Part shown: positions 1-11,454 of the stretch, in pieces | How positions within the stretch are numbered: position 1 is the first letter of the stretch | Layout of the letters: each line of letters begins with the position of its first letter | Source: Rapana venosa | Taxonomy: Eukaryota; Mollusca; Gastropoda; Neogastropoda; Muricidae | Reading direction: 5' to 3' | DNA length: 64,000 nucleotides | NCBI GenBank assembly: GCA_028751875.1 | Contig: CM054138.1 | Span: 41,458,209-41,522,208, forward strand | Made by a program: the position numbers and the translations under genes | Notes under the pieces: generated by a model | The model's database searches: none | What the model was told of the DNA's origin: nothing | What the model saw: the letters and a program-made list of their open reading frames with translations, nothing else

Positions 1-750
1 GCGTATCACCAGATGGAATAGAAGGAGTCTCATCCTCCCCTCACCTTCAATGGTCTTTTCAGCATCTGCACTCTTCCGGAGAACGATGGAACAGATCATG
101 GAGGGAATTCCAGGCGTTGTTGTCTTGACTGGAGCTACAATTGAGGAGCACTTGGATCAGCAGGGCCAATTTTTTCAAAGACTAGAAGACCATGGCCTAA
201 GACTCAAGAAATTAAAGTGTGTGTTTTGAAGGACAAGACTGAATACCCTGGTCACATTATACATAACGATGAACATCTAGTGCCAGAAAAAGTAAAGACA
301 GTCACTATCAATGCTCCACTGACACCAAATGACAGTGAACTGAATGTTTACCTTGGAATGCTGTCAAACTATGCAAGATTTCTTCCCAGTGTGTCATCAG
401 AACTGAGCCCACTTCATAACCTACCCTGGACAAAGTGTCGGGTCACGTTTCTGTGAATCAAGAACTTCCCACATCGCCCTGACACATTTTGATGTCAACA
501 TACAGTCCACCTGGATCGTGAACAGCTCCGATGGGTTAGGGTGTGTAGTCATAAGCCTTGAGATGCCAAATGGGACACATCAGCCAGTTGCCTATGCTCT
601 AGAGACTCTTTATATGGCACAGAGAAATTGTGCACAGATAGAAACAGAGGCACTGGCTACGGTGTTCGATGTCACAAAGTTTTATGACCATCTGTATGGT
701 TGTTGCTTTATCCAAAGACAGACCATAAACCCCTTTTCACCATTCTAGGA
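1..750 (+). pseudogene. Decayed Ty3/Gypsy-type pol fragment (RT and RNase H)
   Basis: Two short open stretches in different frames (217-456 and 518-748) resemble the end of a Ty3/Gypsy reverse transcriptase and the following RNase H. The first contains the connection-type motif YPGHII followed by YLGMLSNYARFLP. The second contains AQIETEALA followed by a KFYDHLYG-like motif, typical of Gypsy RNase H. Stops and frame changes between them, and a stop near position 20, show the copy is dead. The 5' part lies beyond the left edge. Family assignment is from motif recognition; no LTR is seen. Confidence 0.75.
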
Positions 751-1771
751 CCCAAGAAGCGAATACCTACCCAGGCAGAAATTCAAATGCAGTGTTGCAT
801 GCTGATTCTGGCATCAGTATCAACTTCATGTTAGATCACTGGACAAACACACGAATAAAGACACGTTGTCCACATTAGCCTTGAAGGGAAGAGAGCTGAC
901 AGCCGGTGAGGTACCCATTTTCAACATAGCGCTGTGTGTAGGAGACAAGCTGTGTCCCAGGTGAACAGGGATAGGAGAAGAGGTGAGGAGCATGAAATGG
1001 AGCAAGGTGAAAAGGCAAGTCAGTCTGATTCGTCCCTGTCAAACTTACTTTCTCCAACACCACCCAGTTTGTTATACACTGTCAACAACTGTCATAACGG
1101 AATTGTAAAAGACATGTTTGTGTACGATGACAAATTCCTCCCTCTGTAACCCAATCCCTGACTGACACAAGGCATGATAGCCAATCTATCGACATGGCAC
1201 CATGCAATGCTGACATGCAGACTGTGACACTAACAAATGATGACTAAGATGTGATAGATTCTGGTGGACTGTGTGCATGTGACGGTGTGGCTACTATCAT
1301 GTGCAAGAATGACACGCTCCAAGCTGACAAGAGTGGCAATACAGATGTTCCACACTGTATAGACAGAACCCAGCACAGGGACACATGAGACAGCAACCTT
1401 TGGTGAACTGCGACAGCCAAACTGCTCAGCCACGAGATTTTGGCAAAGAAATTTGGGCAGCTCTCCGGGTGTCAAAGAAAAACATGGACAGCTTGGTGCC
1501 TGGTTTTAGTAGAAAACAGACCCAGTGGTTTTCCTGTCAAACTGTTGAAAAAGAGCATCTTTCTCACGATGTGTCGTGATTGCCGTAATGAAGCAAATGT
1601 ACTGCTAATTGTGTGTTTTAAAACAAATTTTCTACCTAATATGCTTTTGGACTAAATGGCAAAATACCTCCATGATAAGGGATCTTTCTCAGGACAATCA
1701 TATATGCCATAAATCTTCTATTCCCTCACTGCAGTGGATGTACTCTATATATGCAATTAAATCATTTGACA

Positions 1772-1843
<72 letters not shown>

Positions 1844-2207
1844 CAGGCACAAATTCCATATGTATTACAGAAAACTGATGTCAGCAACAACAACAAACAC
1901 ACACACAACCAAAATACCCCTATGATGTAAGCATAACTAAAACAGAGACCATTGTGAAGGGGGGGGGGGGGGGAGTGGGCGTGGAGCAGAAAGATGATGC
2001 AAGTTAATAAAATGGGACAGTCAGTAAATGAATGAAAAAACAATGAACAAAAAAACTAATCAGACCACTGACACTTCCATTCAAAACAACACCTACAGCA
2101 AATCACAGGAGAAAAACAGAAGCAATAATAATAACAAGAGGAAGAAGAAGAGGGAATAATTTATAATAATTAGAATAACAACAACAATACTATTTGTGTT
2201 TCCAAAG
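751..2207. other. Non-genic stretch with CT and G tracts
   Basis: No convincing gene is seen. The first 800 bases may be further decayed retroelement sequence following the pol fragment. A (CT)n microsatellite lies at about 1769-1841 and a poly-G run at about 1961-1972. Long apparent ORFs over the CT tract on both strands are low-complexity artefacts. The end borders the splice acceptor of the exon at 2208. Confidence 0.5.
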
Positions 2208-2726
2208 GCTCACTTACGCTTCTCTCGTGTCACCATTTGGATGGATGCCAGTACCAGGTTCAGGTCACCCAACATCTCGGCCATCTTGGAGCAAACGCAG
2301 CAAATAGGGATTCTGGCCGCGAGGGACGCCTCCATGCTCCCCAAACACGTGCATCCCGCCATGCTGACCTACTTTCAGGTCCAGCCCTGCACACTGGCTT
2401 CTTTCTACGAAACGGCTGGAGGCTTTGTGGCTCTTCGTAACGACATTTTCGTTCAGAAGGCGATTGTCGATTCCTGGGTGGCTTGTGCCTTTTCGTCCCG
2501 ATGTTTATGTCCAGATGAAGGTATGAAAGATTGTGAAAGTTACATCCGGTGTCATGTGCGAGAGGACATGTATTTTCAGTGCCATAGGTACGACCAGTCG
2601 GCGTTAGGGATCATTCTGACTCTGCTCTTTGATCGGCGGTGGACTGGGGTCGTTCACAAACTTGATAAGGATCGAACTCCTTGGTTTGCTTTCAGGAGGG
2701 GTGACAGGGTCAGATATTTTCAGTAG
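2208..2726 (+). CDS. Last exon of a DUF1647-like (glycosyltransferase-like) gene, 5' part outside window
   Basis: This 172-codon exon ends at TAG. It starts after an AG acceptor at 2206-2207; the open frame further left has no ATG. It is paralogous to exons 4 and 5 of the minus-strand gene at 34222-48847. From the exon start both read 18 residues with the pattern WxDASxRFR, then WVACAF versus WLACAF, a C-rich segment, and CHRYDQSALG versus CHRFEQSSIG. The family is probably a Golgi-resident glycosyltransferase-like protein of unknown reaction. The intron present in the paralogue (after the residues aligned to RND) is absent here. The upstream exons are not found in the first 2.2 kb and must lie left of the window, beyond a dead retroelement. 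Confidence 0.8.
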   Translation, partial: AHLRFSRVTIWMDASTRFRSPNISAILEQTQQIGILAARDASMLPKHVHPAMLTYFQVQPCTLASFYETAGGFVALRNDIFVQKAIVDSWVACAFSSRCLCPDEGMKDCESYIRCHVREDMYFQCHRYDQSALGIILTLLFDRRWTGVVHKLDKDRTPWFAFRRGDRVRYFQ

Positions 2727-2773
2727 GTTATGAAAACTTCGCCCCCCCCCCCCCCCCACCCCTTAACCTTCCA

Positions 2774-2779
2774 AATAAA
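2774..2779 (+). promoter_or_regulatory. Polyadenylation signal AATAAA
   Basis: A canonical AATAAA lies 48 bases after the stop codon of the exon ending at 2726, just past a poly-C run. It is the natural poly(A) signal for that gene. Confidence 0.6.
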
Positions 2780-2984
2780 CACCCCAAACTCAAACCCTTT
2801 GCAAATTGTTAGTTCATTCCTGTACTTTAAAAAAAAAAAAGCTTTTTGGGGGGGTTGTTATTTCAGTGATTGTTCTTCACGCTAAGTGTATGACATAATA
2901 TAATGTTATGGAGATTTTTGATGAAAAACATGAATTATATTTTCATAGGGGACTATGACCAGCTATGTTGCAAAAAACAAAAGA

Positions 2985-3190
2985 AAGAAAATTACGCGCG
3001 GCGAAGAACATCTTGCACACACTTGCACACACGTTAAAACCCGTTCTCCTTTTCGAAAGAGTAGGCCATTGCATGCCTGTGGGAACTAATGACAAAATTG
3101 ACAAAACTGCATACACACGGGGACTGGATGTTAAAAAGCACATGAGTGCTTATTCCATTATTCTCCAAATAAAAGAAAATAAAGCAAATT
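2985..3190 (+). repeat. tRNA-SINE fragment (family S1), 3' half
   Basis: The core and tail of the S1 SINE are recognisable: CAGAACATCTTG-like start, GTTAAAACCCGTTC, AGGCCATTG, GGACTGGATGT and the ending TTATTCCATTAT. The same order appears in the full copy at 14885-15230. The tRNA head is missing. Confidence 0.75.
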
Positions 3191-3537
3191 AATTCACACA
3201 CACACAAAAGTTGACTCACTGACAATGACAACATTCTTTTAGCCATTCATTTGAGACCAATCTGATGAACAGACCAGTTCCCTGCACATTTCACCTTTGG
3301 TTAAATAATGTATGCAAATCATGTTTTTTGTGTGAGGGACTTGTTTTGATTCTTTTTCTTTCTGTGCTTTTTTTTGGGGGGGGGGGGGGTGCTGGGGGGG
3401 TGTTCTTTGTGTACTGCAAGGAATGAGAGTACACTCACAATTCACAATTCAAAATGGTTTATTTCCATTAAGTCTTTAGAGCCATAGAGAAAACTACTTC
3501 TTGGCCGTTAGGGACCATAGCTTGGTATAGCCTAGAT

Positions 3538-3823
3538 GTAAAGGTAAAGGTGTTCCATAACCTATGTGGTCATAGGGGAGTGAGGCTCAGAGACCTCAAC
3601 TTCTCAAGGGGCCAGCATATTGAAGGCGGCGCCCATCTCCTCTCCCTCGCTGCTTTACCTTTCCTGACCCTAAAGAGGTAGGTACCCATTTACAGCTGGG
3701 TGAACTGGGGACTGTACTGAAGCCAACACCCGCAAATGGTCACCCATCCAAGTGGTAACCACGCTCAAGCCTGCTTAACCTTAGCTGGGGAAAGCGAATG
3801 CTCTGACCCCTGCATTATCCCGA
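3538..3823 (-). repeat. Chimeric tRNA/5S rRNA SINE, copy 1
   Basis: Near full-length copy of the family described at 29497-29788. On the minus strand it has a tRNA-like head, then 5S-type sequence (TTAAGCAG, GGTTACCAC, TTGGATGGGTGACC), then a body with CAGCTGTAAATGGGTACC and a tail rich in GGTAAAG. It is more diverged than the other copies. Confidence 0.8.
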
Positions 3824-3959
3824 GAAGTCTAGATGGCTGCAGTCAATTAGGAAAAAGTGCTCCCAACCACACAACAGGTGTCTTCTTCTGACGGTCTGTG
3901 GAATCTGTTCTGTTCATGTTGTTTTGAGGGGAGGGGAGGTAGTGTGGACGGACATATAC

Positions 3960-4139
3960 CTCATACAAGCCACTGACTACACTGATGAAACTTCTAAAGT
4001 GCTGGTGGACCTGAGTGATAACAGTGAAACTCTTCAGTGACTTTTTGAGATCTTTGGCACCAGAGGGGGAAAAAAATACCTCACTAAGGGTAGTGGAGCC
4101 TGTCAACTGCAACTGACTGCAGGCTATTCTGACGGACAC
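3960..4139 (-). CDS. Possible internal exon of an unidentified gene
   Basis: On the minus strand a 180-base segment (60 codons, no stops) is bounded by TTGGCAG acceptor and GAG|GTATAT donor. It is not low-complexity: it reads as mixed hydrophobic and charged residues, including SGAKDLKKSLKSFTVI and SFISVVSGLYE. I do not recognise the protein and found no partner exon nearby with confidence. It could be a chance open segment or an exon of a decayed gene. Confidence 0.3.
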
Positions 4140-4412
4140 CTGCCAACATGAAGACTGAGAATTACCTCAAATTATCGTGTGGAGAGGGGGAAAAGGCAAA
4201 AGAAATTGTGAGTGATGATAGGCATGTTTTTGGGAAATGCTCCCCCCACCTCAGAAACATCACAGGTTTCCTCAATTTAAACTCACCAATGCAAGAAAAT
4301 CAATACTATGCTTAAACAAATAAAAAGCACTCAGAGATTGGGGGGAGGAGCGGAGAGGGAGTGAGAGGGAGGATGGGGGTGAGAGAGAGAGAGAGGCCTA
4401 GAAGTGAAGACC

Positions 4413-5055
4413 ATAATTATCAAAGCAGCGGGGAAGGTGGGAGAAGAGAAGAGGGTGTATAATTATCAAAGCAGCGGGGAAAGTGGGAGAAGAGAAGAGG
4501 GTGTATAATTATCAAAGCAGCCGGGAAGGTGGGAGAAGAGAAGAGGGTGTATAATTATCAAAGCAGCCGGGAAGGTGGGAGAAGAGAAGAGGGTGTATAA
4601 TTATCAAAGCAGCGGGGAAGGTGGGAGAAGAGAAGAAGGTGTATAATTATCAAAGCAGCCGGGAAGGTGGGAGAAGAGAAGAGGGTGTATAATTATCAAA
4701 GCAGCGGGGAAGGTGGGAGAAGAGAAGAGGGTGTATAATTATCAAAGCAGCGGGGAAGGTGGGAGAAGAGAAGAGGGTGTATAATTATCAAAGCAGCGGG
4801 GAAGGTGGGAGAAGAGAAGAGGGTGTATAATTATCAAAGCAGCGGGGAAGGTGGGAGAAGAGAAGAGGGTGTATAATTATCAAAGCAGCGGGGAAGGTGG
4901 GAGAAGAGAAGAGGGTGTATAATTATCAAAGCAGCGGGGAAGGTGGGAGAAGAGAAGAGGGTGTATAATTATCAAAGCAGCGGGGAAGGTGGGAGAAGAG
5001 AAGAGGGTGTATAATTATCAAAGCAGCGGGGAAGGTGGGAGAAGAGAAGAGGGTG
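4413..5055. repeat. 46-bp minisatellite, about 14 copies
   Basis: The unit begins ATAATTATCAAAGCAGCGGG and ends GAAGAGGGTGT, 46 bases in all. About 14 tandem copies differ by single substitutions (GCGGG or GCCGG; GAAGG or GAAAG). The array is purine-rich on the plus strand. Confidence 0.95.
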
Positions 5056-5776
5056 GGAATTAGGAGTAGATGGTAGGCAAAGGGGCAAGAGGCCCAAGTT
5101 CAATGATTCCTAGTCGGCAAGGAATAAAAGCTCTCCCACCCCCTTGCTATTGTTCCCTCCCTTTTCCTACCACCCCATCACCCCCTACTTTTGAGCAAAT
5201 CTCCCATTTTTCCTTTTTTTTAATTTAAATTGTCTGCCTGTCTTCTTCCCATTCATGAATCTTGATATTCATTGTTGGGACTGTGCATGATTATATAATT
5301 ATGGCTTTTGCTTTGAAAGGGTTCTTTCCCCTCCTTCCTCATCATTCTGATTAATTGTGGGACTTTTCGCTCTTCTTTCATACTATTTTCACCACTCTGA
5401 AAAAAAATTTTTTTAAAGCACAGTCACACTTTACACAATTTTTCTTTTCTACAATCTTATGATGATATCAAGCACCTGGAGGCAAAAGTCTGAGTTTTTA
5501 AGGACTTTCAAAGCCTTGAAATGGGGACCTCCAAAATTCAGGACTTTTGAGGACCGTACAACATCGTAGCAGTTTTACCTTATAGCCATCTGTATTTCAT
5601 GTTAAGTCCTCTGTTAAGGAGGTTAGTGACAAGCTCATAGGAAATGATTCCATTCAATATTTCACTCTGTCAGTGTGTCAGGTGAATTCATAAGCTTTAA
5701 AATGGTGGGATTAGACAGAGAAAGGCATGGCCTCAATGATAGTTACTCATGATTATAAAGACCACGTCTGTTTAGC
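5056..5776. other. Intergenic, no gene seen
   Basis: Single-copy looking AT-rich DNA. A short stretch near 5500-5560 (GGACTTTCAAAGCC, GACTTTTGAGGACC) has an imperfect self-repeating look but no clear element ends. Confidence 0.4.
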
Positions 5777-6812
5777 ATCTTGATATAAGTAATAATACTG
5801 CACCGATATTGGTGACATTCCCAACTACAGCTCTGCATGCTGTCTTCTCTACAGCAGTAATACAGGATTGATATAGGTGACATTCCCAACTACAACTCTG
5901 CATGTTATCTTCTCTTGTAATAGCAGTAATACAGGACTGATATTGGTGACATTCCCAACTACAACTCTGCATGTTATCTTCTCTTGTAATAGCAGTAATA
6001 CAGGACTGATATTGGTGACATTCCCAACTACAACTCTGCATGTTATCTTCTCTTGTAATAGCAGTAATACAGGACTGATATTGGTGACATTCCCAACTAC
6101 AACTCTGCATGTTGTCTTCTCTTGTAATAGCAGTAATACAGGACTGATATTGGTGACATTCCCAACTACAACTCTGCATGTTATCTTCTCTTGTAATAGC
6201 AGTAATACAGGACTGATATTGGTGACATTCCCAACTACAACTCTGCATGTTGTCTTCTCTTGTAATAGCAGTAATACAGGACTGATATTGGTGACATTCC
6301 CAACTACAACTCTGCATGTTATCTTCTCTTGTAATAGCAGTAATACAGGACTGATATTGGTGACATTCCCAACTACAACTCTGCATGTTGTCTTCTCTTG
6401 TAATAGCAGTAATACAGGACTGATAGAGGTGACATTCCGAACTACAGCTCTGCATGTTGTCTTCTCTTGTAATAGCAGTAATACAGGACTGATATTGGTG
6501 ACATTCCCAACTACAGCTCTGCATATTGTCTTCTCTACAGCAGTAATACAGGACTGATATTGGTGACATTCCCAACTACAGCTCTGCATATTGTCTTCTC
6601 TTGTAATAGCAGTAATACAGGACTGATGTTGGTGACATTCCCAACTACAGCTCTGCATATTGTCTTCTCTACAGCAGTAATACAGGACTGATATTGGTGA
6701 CATTCCCAACTACAACTCTGCATGTTGTCTTCTCTACAGCAGTAATACAGGACTGATATTGGTGACATTCCCAACTACAACTCTGCATGTTGTCTTCTCT
6801 TCTAATAGTGTT
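5777..6812. repeat. 69-bp satellite array, about 15 copies
   Basis: The 69-base unit contains GTGACATTCCCAACTACA, TGTAATAGCAGTAATACAGG and GATATTG. Some units, mainly at both ends, carry a 4-base deletion (CTCTACAGCAG instead of CTCTTGTAATAGCAG), giving 65 bases. In the middle the units alternate between GTTATC and GTTGTC, which makes a 138-base higher-order unit. Because 69 is divisible by three, long ORFs appear on both strands; they are not genes. Confidence 0.95.
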
Positions 6813-7212
6813 TCTGGCTGTTGCATCAGGGGAGACAGTGTTCAGATCAAAGGCTGATTTTTTCATGCAGCATGTCTTGGGTAAGTTGAATCTAGTTGGG
6901 ACAATTTCTCCATGCAGGTTTGGTATGTTTTTATCATCCACACCATCAAACACATTGGGCCTTCTCTCCTATAATAGCAGGATAGGTTTTCAACATTTGC
7001 ACAAGATGTTTGTATGCACCCTTATGGGGTTAAGAAATGGCTCATTTTAGCAGTTTCACTTGTACGAAGTAAAATCCAGTCATTATAACAGAGAAGTCCC
7101 AGAATATGTATATTATTTCTCTTTACAAGAAAATGTATGAAGCATATTTTGAATGGTCATGCTGTTATTCTTTTTTCTTGTTCTTTACTTCTAGGATAAA
7201 TTGAATAATAAT
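6813..7212. other. Intergenic, no confirmed gene
   Basis: A minus-strand open segment at about 6800-6975 reads with non-random composition (for example NIPNLHGEIVPTRF) but has no clear donor and runs into the satellite. I could not assign it. The rest is AT-rich and featureless. Confidence 0.35.
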
Positions 7213-7425
7213 TCATGTGCTTTTTAAAAAAATCCAGTCCCCATGTGTATGCATTTTAAAAAGTTTTGTCATCCGTTCCCACCGGCACACAATGGCCTAT
7301 TCTTCCGAAAAAACGGAACAGGTTTTTTTAATGTGTGCACAAGATGTTCTGCATGCGTTTGCACATGGGACCTCAGTTTATAGTCTCATCCGAAGGACTT
7401 GTAGGGGAAGTGTATATTTTTAGTG
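7213..7425 (-). repeat. tRNA-SINE fragment (family S1)
   Basis: Minus-strand S1 core: CATCCGTTCCCACCGGCAC, AATGGCCTATTCTTCCG, GTTCTGCATGCG and TAGTCTCATCCGAAGG on the plus strand. The tRNA head is lost. Confidence 0.75.
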
Positions 7426-7511
7426 TTGTTTCCCTTTGCAAGAAAATGTACAATGCATATTTTGATTGTTCATACTGTTTATTTTCCATGCTTCATAGGT
7501 TTCTGTAACAC

Positions 7512-7552
<41 letters not shown>

Positions 7553-8490
7553 ACAGCCCCCATATATACAGTGAAAGTTTTTTCGTTCTGATATTCATTT
7601 TATTTTCAAAAGACTCGTAACTGCATTAAAATGGTCAAATTTATTTAAAAATCAAATCATTTATTCATAACAAGCTTCACATAATATTTCTCCACACACA
7701 TACACACGTACGCATGCACACATGCACACACACACACACGCATGCATGTTTGTATGCAGAAAAACACACTTACAATTTACACACACACACTAAATTAAAT
7801 GCCTTTCGAGCAAAATTTGCAAAATATATACATTGTATATGCGGTGGAAAAACTTTCCAATGTTCATGTTTTATATCAATGTCAAGGTTTAAAAAGTTCC
7901 GACCAACATTTCAAGAAAGTCTGCATGAAGTTTTAACCAATCCAAAGTTATTGTGTAAGATAGCATTGTCTCTGATGCGATCCCCAGTATTCTCATTTTT
8001 GTAAAGTACGACTGTGAAATTGTAACACCTTTACTGTTGCTATCTACAGTTTGCTTTATTCATGGTTGCCTGCACACGTAGTTTGCAATTGTTCATTTTC
8101 CAATTTTAGAGTAGTTTTCAATTGTTCTGTGTTTTTGTTATTATTTAGTTTCTTTGCAGTGTTTTTGCAACACATTGTTTATATGGTTTGGAATCAATCT
8201 TTCAGTGCACATACATACCAACACGCATCTATTTTTCTTAAAGCCCTCATCTCATCGTGCCCCCCCACCCCCCAAAAAAACTCCATCTAATAACATCTCA
8301 TAATAATACAGACATATAATCGAACACACACACACACAACAGAGTACAGGCAAGCCCACCCACAAGTTTAACCTTCAGAGACAAAACCTTCCTAAGTCAA
8401 GGACTGTCACAAAAAAAGGGCTCTCACAAGTTCTCAAGGACACACCAACACACACAAAAACAATGGTTTGGGGAAAAAAACAAAAATGCC
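7426..8490. other. Intergenic with CA repeats
   Basis: (CA)n at about 7513-7552 and shorter CA/TG stretches near 7690-7790. No coding signal seen. Confidence 0.5.
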
Positions 8491-8494
8491 TTGT

Positions 8495-8580
8495 AACAAT
8501 AATAATAATAATAATTGGAATTTATATAGCGCTTTATCTTGCAAAAAGAAATCAAAGCACTTGCATTCAACACACCCCTA
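8495..8580 (-). repeat. S2-type 3' tail with (ATT)n
   Basis: (AATAAT)n followed by TTGGAATTTATATAGCGC and ATCAAAGCACTTG. This is the reverse complement of the 3' tail shared by the S2 SINE (36939-37430) and the LINE ending near 52345. Confidence 0.7.
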
Positions 8581-9239
8581 CATATACAACCAATAACAAT
8601 TTACAGAGTTAAATTCAAATGTACACGCACACACACTTCCGTCTCCATGTAGTATGAAATATCAATTTTTCTGCCAAACACAAATCCAAAGTTGCATTCT
8701 AAATACATTTCACAGTATGTGTGGGTAGCAACTTACTTTCTTCCTTCATGAAGGACTGTCGTTCCTTGCAGTGAAGGTCTAAATTGTTGTTGTTACGGAA
8801 CAATTTGCATTTCACATGCTTTCCTCTTCAACAACATCGAATTGGATAACGGCAACACACACTGATGCTCATGCACACAGCCCTAAGACTACAAAATCAC
8901 TTCCTTCAGCTACCCTGCACATACAGCCTGTTTCACATTGGAAAAAAAAAAAAGACACTAAGTACATGATTGGACAACACTTTGGCTGGAAAGTAATTCA
9001 ATACCAGGATCCTAATTTTCCCAAATGCTTACAAAAAACTGTATTAAAAAAAAAAAAAATTTTTTAAAGCAGATGTCCTGAACAGTTAGTTAAAAATGGT
9101 ACATTTCCAGACTAACTGTGCCCCCACCCCCCCCAACCTACGACGAGACAGGAGACATGCCTGCATGTATGCTATTTGTTCATCTACATCTTTGTCTATG
9201 ACAAGTATCTCTCACAGATATAACAAAACTTTTGTTTGT
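8581..9239. other. Intergenic, no gene seen
   Basis: AT-rich DNA with poly-A runs near 8940 and 9045 and short CA tracts. Nothing coding recognised. Confidence 0.4.
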
Positions 9240-9660
9240 ATGTGTATCAAAGTAAAAAAATAAGTTGTTTGTTTGAGGGTTGTTTCTTCCCATTCCTCTG
9301 CTAGAGCTCCAAGGTTCACCGTTAACGGTGAGATTTTGGGTATGGAACTGGTTTTGCCCCCCATGAAGACGGCCACATTCCAACTTTGACAATGTATGCC
9401 AGGTATGTTCTTGTTTCTGTAACCCACCGAACACTGACATGAATTACGATATCTTTAACATGCATACTTGATCTTCTGCATATGTATAGATCTACACAAA
9501 GAAAATTAAGGCACTGGCAGGTCTGCACTTGAATTTGACCTGGGAGACTGTAAAAATCCCCCCACCCTTAATTCACTAGATGCCACCTGGATTCCAACCC
9601 ATGATTTCATGGACCCATGGGATTGAAGTCAAACAGGCTTAACCACCCTGATGCAGCATC
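9240..9660 (-). repeat. tRNA-SINE (family S3), near full length
   Basis: On the minus strand a tRNA-like head (GGTTAAGCCTGTTTGACTTC, then a B box region) is followed by GGGTGGGGGG, CAAATTCAAGTGCAGACC, CATGTTAAAGATATCGTAAT and finally the tail module GTGAACCTTGGAGCTCTAG. A second copy is at 53000-53403. The tail module is also used by family S1. Confidence 0.7.
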
Positions 9661-9713
9661 TGTCAGTGATCAGTTGTTTTCTGATGAAAGCATAAGTTAC
9701 CGATTTGTACTCC

Positions 9714-9766
9714 AATATGTCATGAATGGTATACAGAATCATTTGTTTTGTATCCAAAGGAAAACA
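9714..9766. repeat. Left flanking direct repeat of the TIR element
   Basis: About 53 bases with GAATGGTATACA and GTTTTGTATC are repeated in direct orientation at 11455-11507, on the other side of the element at 9771-11447. Identity is about 80 percent by eye. Confidence 0.75.
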
Positions 9767-9770
9767 TATA

Positions 9771-10217
9771 TGTGACCCGTTTTTACAAAAGGAGTCTTAA
9801 GGTATAATTGGGTCAAATTGAGTTGTTACATTTTCTGAAATCTACAGATCATTACCTTTCTTTTGATGTATGATACATTATTCTACCTATAAAACTGACA
9901 AAGTTATGGGGGTTTGAAATGGGTGACACAGCGATTTCACATTCTGAGAAAATCGGGTTTAAAGTTTTTCACCACTCTAGCTAACTAACACCTTAGCAAC
10001 GGGTACTTCTATTCAACTGATGACAGCCAAATTTGGCACGGTGTTAAAACATACCATTTCACAGCATCAGACAAAAAATCATGTATATACTGACTGTCAT
10101 TGCTGTGATATTTAGCTCACAACACCCCCCCCCCCCCCACACACACACACACAGAGACTGCATGTAAAATAAACAATAGAGTACTCATTTATTTTCCTTG
10201 AATCAAACTAATCAAAG

Positions 10218-10254
<37 letters not shown>

Positions 10255-10423
10255 TTACTTATTCATTACCCTTGAAAGAAAATGATCTTTAAAAATAGAG
10301 AAGAAAAACCACATACACACACATGCACATGCATGTGCACGCTGCATGCGCGCAGGAAGGATGAACAAAAAGCTGTATAAACTTAATCTTTTACTCTAAA
10401 TAAAGATCATTTTGACTTGATCA

Positions 10424-10454
<31 letters not shown>

Positions 10455-11447
10455 TAGTTCATTCAGTTTAACAACAACAACCACACACACACACATATGA
10501 CAGTCAAGTAAGTTTAAAACAGCTTCCACATTTTCTCATGTCATGCACTGACAGCTGAAATGCTAAAAGTCTCCCCAGTAGTGTCATCTGAACAGTCTAG
10601 ATCTGCAGCTTTGATATGTATGAATACCCATGTTTATTAACATTGAATGCAGGTACCAGTGATTCGTACATCTAACCTTGAACCCTAACACACAGATCGC
10701 AGTTCATTTAATTCAAGCTGACTGGCGAAGTTACTCTGGGCTTTCATCATGATCACGATCGTTTTATTTTTTTGTCTTCACAACAAGATGCAGCAGAATA
10801 TTTGGTAAACAATACACCTGGTTTTTACTGATCTGCTATTGGCAGTGTGGAAGATCAGCTAGAAAAGAGCCATAATGCCCATTATTCTTTGCAAACAGCA
10901 AAGTTTCCCAGCCATGCGTTTCTTAAAATAGAACAGAGATGTCGCAGGTGAAACCCCTCCCAACCAATCATAGACCAGCTGCTTGTTGGTTGCTACAGGC
11001 AGTGTGTGTCCTCAACTCTCATTGGTCGATCTTCTCGAGCTTTCAGGTTTTGTTTATACCTAAATAACTCGAAGCAGTATTTCTGATTGGTTAGATTTCA
11101 CGTAAAGGCTTCGTGAAACGGAAAATATAGATCACTGCCTTTCCAACGGTGTATGACATGTGTGGGGCCCTGTCAGGGGTAAGGATAACAAGATGACTGA
11201 AATCACGGTCGTAATGATGAAGGACACTGGAAAACTGCTGTAGGGTGGATCGATAAAAACTGTTTAAAAACACATTTTTAAAACAAATCTAACCTTTTTA
11301 AACATATAGATAGGAAATTTAATGGCTACAGATTCCATTTTTGATTAAAAGTCAAAATTGGCAAAGTGGACGAAACCTTCCCTTTTTGGGGCCTCTCTCC
11401 TTTTCACTGTGTGCGAGTTAAGACTCATTTCGTAAAAACGGGTCACA
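9771..11447. mobile_element. 1.68-kb non-autonomous element with inverted termini
   Basis: The element begins TGTGACCCGTTTTTAC and ends with its reverse complement; 28 of the first 30 bases match between the two termini. TA flanks both ends, which suggests a TA target duplication. No transposase is visible; the interior has CA repeats near 10130-10250 and 10430-10455. A segment near 9850 (AGATCATTACCTTTC) resembles one near 11130 (AGATCACTGCCTTTC), so the element may be composite. Confidence 0.7.
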
Positions 11448-11454
11448 TATTACC

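Noticed and set aside
2196..2207. Start codon for the 2208-2726 exon at GTG 2196
   Set aside because: No ATG; alignment to the paralogue's exon start and an AG at 2206-2207 show it is an internal exon boundary.
5772..6709. Long ORFs of 226-286 codons on both strands
   Set aside because: They are the 69-bp satellite read in several frames; repeats such as NMQSCSWECHQ follow from the period being divisible by three.
4413..6812. CRISPR-like array
   Set aside because: Contiguous tandem repeats without unique spacers, in an animal genome.
6669..6975. Minus-strand segment NIPNLHGEIVPTRF... as an exon
   Set aside because: Protein-like composition but no donor, and it runs into the satellite. Kept only as a note.
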